Origin: Dasypus novemcinctus
Taxonomy: Eukaryota > Chordata > Mammalia > Cingulata > Dasypodidae
Assembly: GCF_030445035.2 (NCBI RefSeq)
Contig: NC_080683.1
Location: 115,491,225-115,555,224, forward strand
DNA length: 64,000 nucleotides
Direction of reading: 5' to 3'
Part shown: one piece after another, positions 41,590 through 53,490 of the stretch
Numbering within the stretch: the stretch's first letter is position 1
Layout: each line of letters opens with the position of its first letter
Position numbers and translations under genes: made by a program
The notes under the pieces: model-generated
The model's database searches: none
What the model was told of the DNA's origin: nothing
Seen by the model: the letters and a program-made list of their open reading frames with translations, nothing else

Positions 41590-43190
41590 CTTTTTCTGGG
41601 TAATCTTTGATTTTTTGTTCTTTCTTCTGCAAACTTTTTGTTCACTCCGTTGCTGAGTTTTAATCTCTCTTCCTTCCGAATGCATACATTTCAAGCTGTA
41701 AATTTCCCTCCAAGTAACTTTTCAGTTGAATAGTGTAATCTTTGAATTATGGTGTGCTCATCAGAGTTCACCGCTAAATACATTGTCATCTCCGTGACTT
41801 TTTAATTCAGTAATTATTTGGAAGTGGTTATTTTAAATTTCTAAGTGTGGGAGGTGAAAAGAGGTTGCTCTGTTCTATTATTGATTTCTAAAATTAATTC
41901 ATAGCATTCATGTATGTGGCTTATGTAAAATGATTAGGTGTTTTTGAGACTTGATTTGTAGCTTAGAAAGTCACTAATTTTGTAAAAAGAAAAAAATCTT
42001 TTGAGATTTTTTTGAGATTTTTTGAGAAAGAAAAGTATATATTTTCTCTAATTGTTGGAAACAGTGTTTATGGATAGTTTTCAGATCAAGCTAGTTAACT
42101 GCATTGTCAAAATTATTTATTCTATTACTAGATTTTTGATTGCTTGACCAATGACAGAGATTGGTATAAAATATCCTGCTCTAAGTATAGATTTGTGAAT
42201 TTCTTCTTTTGATTCTGTCAATTTTTGCTTTATACTCTTCAAGGCTTGCCTGGTAAGTGAATACAGATTTGTAATGATTATCTCTTCTTGGTAGTCATTT
42301 CTTTTGTCATTATCCCCCAAATTATTTCTAACAGATCTATTCCATTAAAAATTACTATTCCAGTTGTCTTAAGTTATAGTTTTCCTGGCATATCTTCTTT
42401 TCTCATGTTATGTTCAACATTTCTGGGAGTGAACCTCTTTGATGTGTCTTTTTTAAACAACAAAACTAAATTTTCTTTTTCTTTTACTTTTTGCAATTAC
42501 AGACTGTCTTCCAACTGCCAAGCTAAATCCATATATATATTAAGATTTGTTTATTTACTCAAGCTTAATTTTGGTTTTCTATTCATCATGCCTTCCATAT
42601 TTATTTACTCTTTCTGCTTTCTACTTGATGGACTGAGGATTTAATTCTCCTCTTTCCCTCTATTGGTTTGTGGTCATGTCTTTTCTGGTGACTTTTACGG
42701 TTTCTCTCAGTGTAGGTACTGGTCCTCTGCCAATTCTTGCCAAGACAAAATAGATTTACTTTTATTTCTCCTGCTTTGTAATCTCATAGTTCTTCTATCT
42801 TATATGTCATGCATTTCATCAAATGTGGTAAAGTTTCAGCCTCTCTTTCATGGAAAGTTGTGTCTCCTACATCTTCCCCTTTCTTGAACTTCTAGTAGAT
42901 ACATGGTCATTCTCATTCTAACTTCCACTTGTCTGAACCATGCTTTCATGTTGAATATATCTTTTTTTCTCTGTATTTCATAATAAAAAATTTCCTGAGA
43001 ATTCAATTCCAGTTCATTAATCTTCTTTGGAACCATGTCTAAAATGCTTGTAAGCCATAATTGAGTTTTCACCTTCAATTGCCCTATTTTTCATTTCTAG
43101 AAATATACTTTTGCTCTTTAAAAACTCTGCCCATCTCTATTTCAGTGCCCTGCTCTTTCCCTAGAGTTTTTATCCTTTCATTTATCTTCA
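41590..43190 (-). pseudogene. Decayed L1 LINE, ORF2 N-terminal part and upstream, antisense
   Basis: The minus-strand L1 is seen from the reverse transcriptase/endonuclease border leftwards to ORF1/5' sequence at the right: TAAATTTCCCTCCAAGTAAC, AATTTCTTCTTTTGATTCTG with TCAATTTTTGCTTTATACTC, and TTTCTCTGTATTTCATAATA. No open frame of note. It is interrupted at about 43190 by the 3' end of another L1. Confidence 0.7.
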
Positions 43191-43194
43191 TTAA

Positions 43195-44396
43195 TTTTTA
43201 AATTTTTTATATTTTAATATATTTTTATTACAGAAGTTGTGAACTTAGCAAAACAATCATTCACATGTATACAATTTCCATAAAAAACCCTTTCACCAAC
43301 ACACCACATCCTTGTGGAACATTTGTTACAGATTATGAGATAATATCATCAGACTATCCCCAGTAGCTACGGTCCATAGCATACATTTATTATATTTTTT
43401 CCATACCTTCCTTATATTAACATAGTACATCTTTGGCATTAATGCAAGAATATTACAGAATTGTTGTTAACTATAGTCCATAGGTTACGTTAGTTATATT
43501 TTTCCCATGCTTCTCCACATTCCCACCTGCAATAGTGGCATACATCCATTCTAGTTCACTGAAGGACGTTCTTGCATTTGTACTATAAACCACAATTCTC
43601 ATCCACCGCTGGGTTCACTCTGTTATTCAGTCCCTAAATTATTCTCTCTTTCTTCAATTGACATTTATAACCTTAGACTAACTTTTTCAGCCTATCTATA
43701 AACCAGCTGCTACTCACTATAAAGTTTTTCTATCATCTCTATCCATTTCCACACTTTTACAGACAAATTAAAACTTCTACATACATTAAGCTTCAGTACT
43801 CTTTCGCAGTCCCCCTCTTATCTCCTAATAACCTATACTCTAGTTTTTAATTCCATGCATTTATTCTTTGTATTTAATTCATGATAGTGAGACCATGCAA
43901 TATTTGTCCTTTTGTGTCTGGCTTATTTCACTTAGCATAATATTTTCAAGATTCATCCATATGTGTCCCAATTTCATTTCTACTTACTGTAGCATAGTAT
44001 TCCATCGTATGTATATACCACATTTTGTTTATCCATTCATTAATCGATGGACACTCGGGTTATTTCCATCTTTTGGCAATTGTGAATAATGCCTCTATGA
44101 ACATCGGTGTGCAAATGTCTGTTCATGTCACAATTACCAGTTCTTCTGGATATATTTCTAGTAGAGGAATTGAATTGCTGGATCATACGGCAGTTCTATA
44201 TTTTGCTTCCTGAGGAACCGCCATACTGTCTTCCACAGAGGCTGCACCATTTTACATTCCCACCACCACATCTTCTCCAGCACTTATTGTTTTCTGTTTT
44301 TTTAAAATAATGACCATTCTGTGTGGTGTGAGAGGATATCTCATTTTCATTTTGCTTTGCATTTCTCTAATAGCTGGTCGATATCGAACATTTATC
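43195..44396 (-). mobile_element. L1 3' UTR and ORF2 C-terminus, antisense
   Basis: It starts with an A-rich end read in antisense and GTTGTGAACTTAGCAAAACA, then GAACATTTGTTACAGATTAT. The C-terminal zone follows, with ATAGTATTCCATCGTATGTA, TTGTGAATAATGCCTCTATG, GAATTGCTGGATCATACGGC and GAGGAACCGCCATACTGTCT. It is truncated at its 5' side, about where the DAS SINE was inserted. Confidence 0.8.
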
Positions 44397-44410
44397 TTAA
44401 CTAATTTTTT

Positions 44411-44777
44411 TTTTTAAAGATTTATTTTTATTTATTTAATTTCCCTCCCCTCCCCTGGTTGTCTGTTTTCTGTGTCTTTTTGCTGCGTCTTGTTTCTTTG
44501 TCCACTTCTGTTGTCGTCAGCGGCACGGGAAGTGTGGGCGGCGCCATTCCTCGGCAGGCTGCTCCCTCCTTCGCGCTGGGCGGCTCTCCTTATGGGTGCA
44601 CTCCTTGCGCGTGGGGCTCCCCTACGCGCGGGACACCCCTGCATGGCAGGGCACTCCTTGCGCGCATGAGCACTGCGCATGGGCCAGCTCCACACTGGTC
44701 AAGGAGGCCTGGGGCTTGAACCACAGACCTCCCATGTGGTAGACGACGCCCTAACCACTGGGCCAAAGTCCATTTCC
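44411..44777 (-). mobile_element. DAS SINE, CpG-rich subtype, near twin of the 29756 copy
   Basis: The 14-bp duplication CTTAACTAATTTTT is at 44397-44410 and 44778-44791. The body shares GTCTTGTTTCTTTGTCCACT and TTCGCGCTGGGCGGCTCTCC with the copy at 29756-30116. Small differences include a one-base loss near 44598 and CGCGGG in place of GCAGGG near 44628. It retains many CpGs. Confidence 0.94.
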
Positions 44778-44791
44778 CTTAACTAATTTTT

Positions 44792-45830
44792 AACCCTCTT
44801 GTTTTGTGGATTCCTTCCATATTTTTGTTAACCTGTGTTCTTTTTCTCCTGTCTGCATACTCCTTTTTGATGAATTGCTTTCTTTTTCATATTGCTTTTT
44901 GCAAAAAAAAAATTTTTAGCTTATACTCAAAGGACATTCACTTTCTTCCTATCTTACATATGTAAGGCTTTCTTATATAACTTACATGATTGCTTCCAAG
45001 CAGTGTCTCAGATTTTCTGCCATTCTAGAACTTGTTTTCACTTTCATTCATAGACTTGGGATTCCTGTACCAGGTAGACGACAGGCTCAGGTCTTGATTT
45101 TCAGTTTCTCAGATGAGTCTTTTTCTACCCTGGACAAAACAGAGATTTCCCTCTCACTTCCCTGGGATGATGAGTGGATTCCTTTTACTTACCCTTTCCC
45201 AAGGAGGCAACCCAGACTCACTCCAATGTGAGGCTTTGACTCCAGCTTTCTGTTTGGCATGGGCGCAAGGCTGTGTCTTCAGTTTTGCTTCTGACTGTGC
45301 ATGAAATCTGGAGCCCTATCCCCCGAGCAGACCCCAAGGAAATGACTCAAGGGCTGAGACTCTGGGAGGTGTACGGAACCCCGTAAGGTAGTGGGGAAGG
45401 GATGCAGGAAAGCGAAGGACACCAAGAGTGGGGGTATTTTAAACCAATGACCCCACTGGACGATTAGAGTGCAGCCCTGGGTATACTGCAAAATACATGC
45501 CTTACCAGAGGGATGAAGAACCTGGAATATTTATGCACGGCTTCTGCGGAGTCACTGCTTGATGGTTGCCGAAGCAAAGGGAGGATAGGATGTATTCACG
45601 GCATTTCCAACCTTCCAGGTGAAGTCAGAACAGACTCCCAGCGTTCTGGGGTAAGAAAACCCTAAGTTTCAGAGGTGCAAATGCAGGCACTTAGGACTCA
45701 GCAGTAGCACCTAAAAGGCCCAGTGCCTCTGCTACAATTTCCCACCAGCTGCCACAGTTCTCTCATGATCCAGGGGCTGGATTTATGCTCCTCTTTTACT
45801 TCTAGTTTTCAAGGACTTTTCTTTAATTTG
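44792..45830 (-). mobile_element. Probable 5' continuation of the interrupted L1, antisense
   Basis: Sequence right of the SINE (TCTTGTTTTGTGGATTCCTT, CTGCATACTCCTTTTTGATG) fits the upstream part of the L1 broken at 43190. The GC-richer stretch from 45240 would correspond to a 5' UTR. This is inferred from position and style, not from a clear motif. Confidence 0.4.
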
Positions 45831-45959
45831 TTTTAGGTTAAACAAGATATGTACTTTTTTGTTAATAGTTTATCAATCTGTCTTTGTGTGTTTATGGTTG
45901 GAAAGAGGTCTGCCCAGGTCAGTCCTTCAGGTAGCTGGAACAGAAATTCCAAGATGTTT

Positions 45960-46685
45960 TCATGCATATTTCAATTTTATAAAATGAGATCACACTAAAT
46001 AGGCCATCCACAGCTTGACTTTGTACTTCCATAACCATATGTACTTCTTTATTTTTTCATTTACTTTTCCAAATATCCATAGATAGATATTTGTTTCCAG
46101 GCTGTCGCAATTACAAAGAATGTAACAAATATTATTCACCAAATTCTTGCATATTTATGCCAGTTTTTCTATGGAATAAATTTCTAGTACTAGAATTTAT
46201 AGGTCAGCATTTTTTGTGTGTGTTTTTTTTAGCACATTTAAATTTTAAAGACATTGCCAAATCCACCTAAATTACTTTTACCATTTTTTGCTCTTACTTA
46301 CAGCAAGTCACACTTTTTCCCTTACTCTTACCAAAAACGCATAATAGTAAACATTTGATTATTTTCTAATTATTAGTGAAAATAAATAGTTTTCTACAAT
46401 TCTCAATATAGGCACTCTTACCCTGTGAGCAACTTGTGTGACATTTGCTCATATTTTTACTGACCTGCTCATTTTATTAATCATAAGAGCATTTGAATAT
46501 TGTGAACACTAGCCCTTTGTTGTACATCTCAAATATATTTTTTGAAGTTTTTATTTCCTCTTTTGAACTTGTTTACTGTTTTCTTACCCATGTAAAATTT
46601 TTTGTAACCAATTTCATCCATTTTTGACTTTGTGGTTCCTCATTTTTATATCATGCTTGAAAAAAGCCTTCTATAATCTTTAGTT
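45960..46685 (-). mobile_element. Old L1 3' UTR, antisense
   Basis: ATAAAATGAGATCACACTAA, GTTTCCAGGCTGTCGCAATT, 'ggaataaatttctagtactagaatttataggtca' and GAACACTAGCCCTTTGTTGT follow the complement of an old L1 3' end. Confidence 0.65.
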
Positions 46686-46689
46686 CTAA

Positions 46690-46835
46690 AAACCATTTAA
46701 GCAGTTATTGAATGCTTACTATGAACTGGCTATACTATGGCATGAGGAAGAGGGACAAAGATGAATAAGAAGGCTTCTAGTGCTTCAAAGAGTATCATAT
46801 TAAATATAAAATATTTTGTTCTGTAGAAGGAATGA
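46690..46835 (-). mobile_element. L2 3' end, antisense
   Basis: GTTATTGAATGCTTACTATG with AACTGGCTATACTATGG and GACAAAGATGAATAAGAAGG is the antisense L2 terminus. Confidence 0.65.
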
Positions 46836-47545
46836 AGTAAATAGACCTTTTCCCCTCCACAAACAAACAAGGGAACAGATAACAATTCTCCAAATGTGTG
46901 TATCTTTTTTAAAAGAAAAACTTAAACCAGTCAAAACATCAACAAGCATAATAAATAATAATATTTAGACCTGATCAGCAAGAAAGCCAGGCCTAGAGCT
47001 CAAGGTCTGTTGACATACTGATACTGTCGGACTGCCAAGCAGTGCCGCTTCTTTATGAGCTGAAGCAAATCCTGCAAGTTACAAAAAGAGGTTTTTTTAA
47101 AATGTCCTTTTATGTTTGACCAAGACTCATCTCAGTAGCATTTTTATACACTTACACTTATGACCAGATTTTGCTAAATGTGGTTAAAGAGAAATACTGT
47201 TGGAGACAAAATCTCTTCCCCTAAAGGAACATAGTTGGAGAGGCAACATAGTGCATAAATGATACAACGAGAGGAGAATTTGGAGGCGAAATGGTGTGGG
47301 AAAGACACTGTGTATGTCTGCATACCAACAGAGCTTACAGAAAGAGTGCTCAACATCTCTGGGGCAGTCAACAAGCATTCATGCCAACTCAGTGTAGACA
47401 TTTCTTACATTATAATTGTATAGGTTAGGTCATGTTGACATTTGCTGACATGAGGAATCGTCGACAGTGGGTTAGATATAAATAAAAATTTTATGTGTAT
47501 GAAAGTATGTAAAAATATAAATATCCACCAATAGCTTAATGCAAA
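46836..47545. other. Unassigned sequence
   Basis: No recognised gene or repeat. Confidence 0.5.
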
Positions 47546-47562
47546 GACAATCCATAAGTGTT

Positions 47563-48011
47563 TTGTTTTTCTTATTCCCTCTCCTCGCCCCCCCTCCACC
47601 CCCTGTTGTCTGCTCTCTGTGTCCATTTGCTGTGTGTTCTTCTGTGTCTGTTGTATTCTCATTAGGTGGCTCCAGGAACACATCCTGGGACCTTCCGGAG
47701 TAGGAGAGAGGTGATCATTCTCTTGCTCTACCTCAGCTCCCTAGTTCGCTGCCTCTCATATTGTCTCTTTTCTGTGTCTCTTTTTGTTGCGTCATCTCGC
47801 TGCATCAGCTCTCCATGTGGGCGGCACCACTCCTGGCCCATCTGCTCTCCTGGTGCGGGCTGCACTCCTTGTGCAGGGGGCTCCCCAGTGCGGGGCGACA
47901 CTCCTTGCACACAGCAGCACTCCACGGGCCAGTCCAGCTCACCACACGGGTCAGGAGGCCCTGGATATCCAACCCTGCACCTCCTATATGGTTGAGCCAT
48001 AGCCACTTCCC
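47563..48011 (-). mobile_element. DAS SINE, variant with extra internal module
   Basis: The 17-bp perfect duplication GACAATCCATAAGTGTT lies at 47546-47562 and 48012-48028. The T-rich tail is at the left and the tRNA-like head at about 47960-48011. The segment 47682-47760 (GACCTTCCGGAGTAGGAGAG through TAGTTCGCTGCCTCTCATAT) is absent from standard copies but present in the copy at 26385-26848. Confidence 0.94.
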
Positions 48012-48229
48012 GACAATCCATAAGTGTTGATTTTCTATATTCATGTAGTGGAACAGAATAATAAACAAACCACACATGCAAATGCTGTAGAAAAATCACT
48101 TATCTTTGTTTTCATACACATTGGGAAACATCACCCCACAAATTACATATGGACCCTGCTGATGTCCCCTCCCCACCCCCACAGGTCTGGCCTGACCCTC
48201 TTTGGCTAGCAATCCACAAATTGGCTTTA

Positions 48230-48657
48230 TTTTATTTATTATTTTTTTAAAGATTTTATTTTATTTATTTCTCTCCCCTTCCCCCCCCCCATTTTCCGCT
48301 CTCTGTGTCCACTCACCATGTGTTCTTCTGCATCCGCTTGCATTATCAGGCAGCAGCAGGAAACTCCATCTCTTTTTGTTGCGTCATCTCACTGTGTCAG
48401 CTCTCCATGTGTGCGGGGCCCCTCCTGGGTGGGTTGAGCTTTTTTCACACAGGGTGGCTCTCCTTGTGGGGTGCACTCCTTGTGCATGGGGCACCCCTAC
48501 GCAGGATCGCCCCAGGATGGCACGGCACTCCTTGTGCACGGCAGCGCTGCCTGTGGGCCAGCTCACCACATGGGTCAGGAGGCCCTGGGGATTGAACCCT
48601 GGACCCTTCATATGGTAGACGGATGCTCTACCAGTGGAGCCACATCTGCCTCCCTGT
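48230..48657 (-). mobile_element. DAS SINE, antisense
   Basis: The 12-bp duplication AAATTGGCTTTA lies at 48218-48229 and 48658-48669. The tRNA-like head is the complement of about 48585-48657 (B box GGGTTCAATCCC). The A tail appears as TTTTATTTATT at the left. Confidence 0.94.
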
Positions 48658-48669
48658 AAATTGGCTTTA

Positions 48670-50046
48670 GAGGGTAGATCAAAGGGAGAAAACAGGGCAA
48701 CTGAAACTGACAACCAACCTGTGGGACACACTGCTCTTGGCTACAGACTTTGGAAGCACAACTGCTGGTGTGTAATGTAAGGTCTCCTGAGCTTCACCCA
48801 ACAAACCCAAACACCTACTGTGAGCCGAACACTGCATGTTTAGCCAGATGGAGTAAAGAGTCACTTTTTAGCAAGTTAGAGGAGGGAAACCTCAGACAAG
48901 GAGCCTGAGAAGTTGAAATGCTAGGCTGGATCTCAAAGGAGCAACTCAGACATAGTCTGATGAGTAGACCGATGGTTCAGCTTAAAAGTGGCTGAACTGA
49001 AAGTGAAAACAGGGTGGAAAGCAGTGCTTGGGAACAACATGGTGAGTATGAAGAACTGATTTGTCTTTGTTCCCCTGTCTCGGGACTCAAAAAAAGAGAC
49101 TCAAAGCTGATCTTCCTTTGGGCCCCAAAGCTGTGGGAGGCAGAGGAAGTTAAACCCAAGATGTCTACGTAAAAGAAACCCTTCAGCAAGGAGACGTTGA
49201 AGGGCCTAGCTGAATAATTTTCACTTGGGGCTGATGGCGAGAGGTTGCTACCTTCAGAAGAGGAAGTAGGAAGGAAAACGCAGTTCTGTGGATGCTTTTT
49301 GCAATCTAGATGTTACCAGAGTTCAGCAAATGAATAAACAAGATCATCAGCTTGCTAATTGTTCCAAGCCCACATATTCTGAAGAGGGATTTTTTATTTC
49401 TTCTCTGGGCAAGCGTCATCTCAGGGTAAAGGTTTGCCCATTTTGCCTTTAGTGTGTTTCAGAGCCTGGGCTGGTCGGGGGTACCGCGGGGAGCATCTGC
49501 ATCATTTGATGTTCTGGGGTGTGCAAATGGTCTGTGTCGCAGTATTGGGGGTGCGCGAGACATGTCTCCCAGAGAGTCTGCACTGGAATTTCAAGGTGGT
49601 ATGAAAGAAGTGGGGGGTGGGTGCTGGACCCGCACGCTAACAGCCAGGTCTTGCGATAGGTTTTTAAGCACAAACACCAACTGTGATGGCCTGTTCATCT
49701 AGAGCAGCCCCTCAGTCTTTAGGTCCTCACGGGGCTGTAAGTTAATAAAGCAAATACAATAAATACGGCAACTTGTGCACACACCAGCATCGAATCCATC
49801 AGCAAGTCACTACTATCTCCCTAGACCTTTTTCCTCGCCTCCTCCATATTATATGAGATTTTACTTTAGAGGAAGTCAAAATGCTCTAGAAGAAGGCTTT
49901 TGCAATCATTACATTGGATATGAAATGATCACACGATTCTATTGGTTACTGATTGTAAATAATTCTATTGTTAAAAAAAAATGTTAACCTTTTGTTGAAA
50001 ATAAACTTGAGGAAGTCTTGTCTACCTAAATCCATCCCATCCTCCT
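48670..50046. other. Unassigned sequence
   Basis: About 1.4 kb with no recognised family or gene. A CpG-bearing patch occurs at 49465-49640. Confidence 0.45.
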
Positions 50047-50056
50047 ATGTATTCTT

Positions 50057-50479
50057 TTTTTTTCAAAAGATTTATTTTTTATTTCTTTCTTTCCCCTTCT
50101 TCCCCTTCCCCCCGCCCCCCGTTGTCTGCTCTCTGTGTCCATTCACTATGTGTTCACTTGCATTCTTGTCAGTGGCACTGGGAATCTGTGTCCCTTTTCT
50201 CATTGCATCATCTTGCTGCATCAGCTCTCTGTGTGTGTGGCTCCACTCCTGGGCAGGCTGCACTTTCTTCACACAGGGCGGCTCTCCATGCAGGGCGCCT
50301 CTTTGCGCATGGGGCTCCCCTACGTGGGGGCACCCCTGCGTAGCACGGCACTCCTTGTGTGCATCAGCACTGCGCATGGGCCAGCTCACCACACGGGTCA
50401 GGAGGCCCGGGGTTTGAACCCTGGACCTCCCATACGGTAGGCAGATGCTCTATCAGTTGAGCCAAATCTGCTTCCCCCC
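50057..50479 (-). mobile_element. DAS SINE, antisense
   Basis: The 10-bp duplication ATGTATTCTT lies at 50047-50056 and 50480-50489. Head at about 50405-50479 on the minus strand (B box GGGTTCAAACCC). A 149-residue plus-strand frame across it (49968-50417) is SINE-derived. Confidence 0.93.
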
Positions 50480-50489
50480 ATGTATTCTT

Positions 50490-51132
50490 AACTTGTGGAA
50501 GAGATGTAGAGAGTGTGTCCTCTTTATAAAGAGAGGTAGAGTTCTTTTGCTCAGTTTTTAATGACATGCTTTGGAGCCATTCCTCAGGTTGGACTTGACT
50601 TTGCATGACATGATTAGATTTGGGATGAGCAGAAAGGCGGGCAGGAGCAGTGGCCCGGTGAGCTCGGGGAAGCCCTCGCAGCCTCTGCAGTGCAGGATTC
50701 GGGGCCCCTGGCCATCCACCCTGCCCAGGGCTTGATGAGCAGGCAGGATGGCTACCTGGGAATGAAACCTTCTGTTCAATTATTTCGTGCTGACTGAAAT
50801 ACTCTATGTACTTTAAGCAAAAAAATGCCTTCAACTGAGAAAATATTGTTTTCAACTTTTTTGCCCTCCACATTTCTCCTGTTTCCTGGCCATTGGTTTG
50901 TTTATTTTTCGCTTCCCTACAATATCAAATGATATTCCACTCTGCTTCTTTCTGTTGGAACACTTTTAATTTCTCCCTTTCCATGCATCAATCCTGCCAC
51001 CCTTCCCTGAAGTACTTCCTCAATACCTTGTTCGATAAATAAATACACCTCCCAGACTGAACAGATGGATTACAGGATATTTCTCCTTGAGACTTCCCTG
51101 GAGAGCGCTTTTCACTGCCCAAACAAAACAAC

Positions 51133-51165
<33 letters not shown>

Positions 51166-52481
51166 AGTGTTCAATCCTGGTAGAGTATCTATGCCATTTC
51201 TCAAAAGCAGCTTTTGCACTGCACAAGCCATTCTACCTCAGAGGGCAACCTCTTTCATGTATTTTGTTAGCTATATCTTTCTATGGTGATAGTGACAGAT
51301 TATCATCTAGCTCTGCTTCAGCACTTCCAATGACCGATGGAGAATGCAATATTTCACTAGGTAGCTGGTAGTTTGACATTCACAGTCATTATCAAATTTT
51401 CCAGCATCCTGAGCTGAAATCCAGGTCTTTCACCCTTAGCACAACAGAGAGCACACGTACTCTCCTTTTCACAGGCAGCCATGGAAACATTGAAAAGACA
51501 AATCTTTTCTTCAGACTAAGCACCCTCAACTACTCAGGGCATTCGTCAAATGCTCATGTTTCCTTTTGCTGATACACTCCAATTTGTCAAGTTTCCTCTT
51601 TAAATCTTGTCATTGATCTTGGGGAATGGAAGGGCCGTTCACAATTTATGAGCACTGCTAAAATACTATTAGGATTCCCACACATGCGGAACTCCCCAAG
51701 GCCTGTTAAACATGTGGCTCAAGGTCATGGGTCACTGTTAGCTGAGAAAGCTGCTGTACTGTTTGGCCACCCACGCAGCATCCTGACAGCTCTGCCAGGT
51801 GACTCTGAGCCCTCACATGGGGGCCATAGGGCCTGCCCAGCCCACGCTTGCTTTTGTTTCCCACTGCTCAAATTAAAATCATTTGGCCAAATTAAGTGAA
51901 ACAGAGTCTCTCCCTATGTCTAATCTTTACTCAGCTATATGAGTGCTCCTAGATCATCAAATCCCAGGAAAGCAAAATAAACTTCCCTGAAAGGGGATTT
52001 CGGATTGGGTCTGCAAAAATCTGATGCTGTTTATTGCTGGAAATATGAGCCTGCAATAGACAGTAGTCCAAGGGGTTTTATCAATGAGATCAGCAGGAAA
52101 TCTGCTTTTACTCAAGGGACTTCCATTAAGGGCTCACGAGTGCCAGGCACTGCACTCGGCTGTGTTCCCAGACCTTGGTCCAGACTCATTCTGGGTTTTC
52201 AGTCTGGGTCATCATAACCCCAGGCCATATGGCTCTGGGCCACCAAATGTCCTCCACTGAGACCCAGAGCATTTGTTTTGAGGCCGTGCTCAATGCTGAG
52301 GCCATCTCCCATTGGGGTCCTACAGGCTAACTTGCTCAGGTCATCAAGGAAGGAAGCTGGTTTCTCAACAGGCTCTGTGCAGCCCCACTAAGTTGAATGG
52401 CCATGACAAAATGTCAGCAAAGTCATTTGGTTTGCGGCTTTGTTTTATTTTTGGTAGGAAGAACCTATTTAATACACAAAC
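50490..52481. other. Unassigned sequence with one trinucleotide repeat
   Basis: No gene or transposon recognised over 2 kb. The (GAT)n repeat at 51133-51164 is the only simple sequence of note. Confidence 0.45.
51133..51164. repeat. (GAT)n trinucleotide microsatellite
   Basis: Between ten and eleven uninterrupted GAT units. Open frames in both directions translate it as poly-M or poly-H, and they are not genes. Confidence 0.95.
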
Positions 52482-52492
52482 TACTACTTTTT

Positions 52493-52910
52493 TTTTTTTT
52501 TTTTAAGATTTATTTTATTTATCTCTCTCCCCATCCCCCCTGTTGTCTGCTTTCTGTGTCCATTCGTTGTGTGTTCTTCTACATCCACTTGCATTGCCAG
52601 GGTGGCACCAGGAAACCACCTCTCTTTTTTGTTCCATCATCTTGCTGGGTCAGCTCTCCATCTGTGTGGCGCCACTTTTGGGCTGGCTGTGCTTTTTTTC
52701 ACACGGGACAGTTCTCCTTGCAGGGCGCACTCCTTGCACATGAGGCTCCCCTACGTGGGGGTGCCCCTGCGTGGCACGGCACTCCTTGCGCACATCAGCA
52801 CTGCGCATGGGCCATTTTACCACATGGGACAGGAGGCCCTGGGTATCAAACCCTGGACCCTCCATATGGAAGGCGGATACTCTATCATTTGAGCCACATC
52901 TGCTTCTCAA
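52493..52910 (-). mobile_element. DAS SINE, antisense
   Basis: Long T-run at the left and the tRNA-like head at about 52835-52907 on the minus strand. Flanks share TACTACTTTT (52482-52491 and 52914-52923). The body matches the standard long DAS form. Confidence 0.92.
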
Positions 52911-53224
52911 AAATACTACTTTTTATTTTTGTAAATGTTTTATGTAAAATAATCTCTGAACCTCACTTTGTATAAATCTTATTCATTTCAAATCTTAGCT
53001 CCTCTCATCCTACACAATTGTCCAGTTTAAATGTCAATATGGAATAATGACACAAATACCTTTATGTATTTCATGGAGCCACACAAGCCTAATGTTTGGC
53101 TTAAACAAGAGATGTGATTTATGTATTCCAAATTCACTGGAGGAATCAGATCTTTCTAGTAACCATTTAGTATGTATTGACATTTCAGAATTTTCTGAAT
53201 TTTCCTGTTTCTGTCTCACAGAAA

Positions 53225-53490
53225 TGCTCCCTACATTTCCTGGGCCCTCCACACCCAAATTGGACCCCTGTTGTGCCCTTGCTAAGCCCTGCCTCTTAGC
53301 TTCTTTGTCCTCCGTATATGTACTCTACTCCCTGTACTTTCTAAAGGGCATCAGCATCCTACACACCAAGTCCGGACGCCCTTTTCAGGCTTCATTCTCT
53401 CTTATTGTAGCATTTAACACTACTGACACCCAGCAGTACATCTGGAGTCTTCTCTTCCCTTGTTTTGGAGTCACTCTACATCTCTAATCT
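53225..53490 (+). mobile_element. L2 LINE fragment (reverse transcriptase region)
   Basis: CACCAAGTCCGGACGCCCTT and TAGCATTTAACACTACTGAC track L2 'gctaaatccaacggcc...gcagcatttgacactgttgac'. It lies within a broken 146-residue frame (53047-53487) that is partly L2. Confidence 0.65.

Noticed and set aside
47666..48618. Several frames of 89-138 residues on both strands
   Set aside because: All fall in two neighbouring DAS SINEs; recurrent peptide phrases mirror the SINE consensus.
49968..50873. Frames of 149 (plus) and 169 (minus) residues
   Set aside because: The plus frame is mainly SINE 50057-50479. The minus frame starts in the SINE head and runs on into unassigned DNA without splice signals.
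51020..51289. Poly-H and poly-M reading frames
   Set aside because: Both are translations of the (GAT)n microsatellite.
52397..52975. 192-residue plus-strand frame
   Set aside because: It is driven by the DAS SINE at 52493-52910, including a poly-F segment from its T-run.
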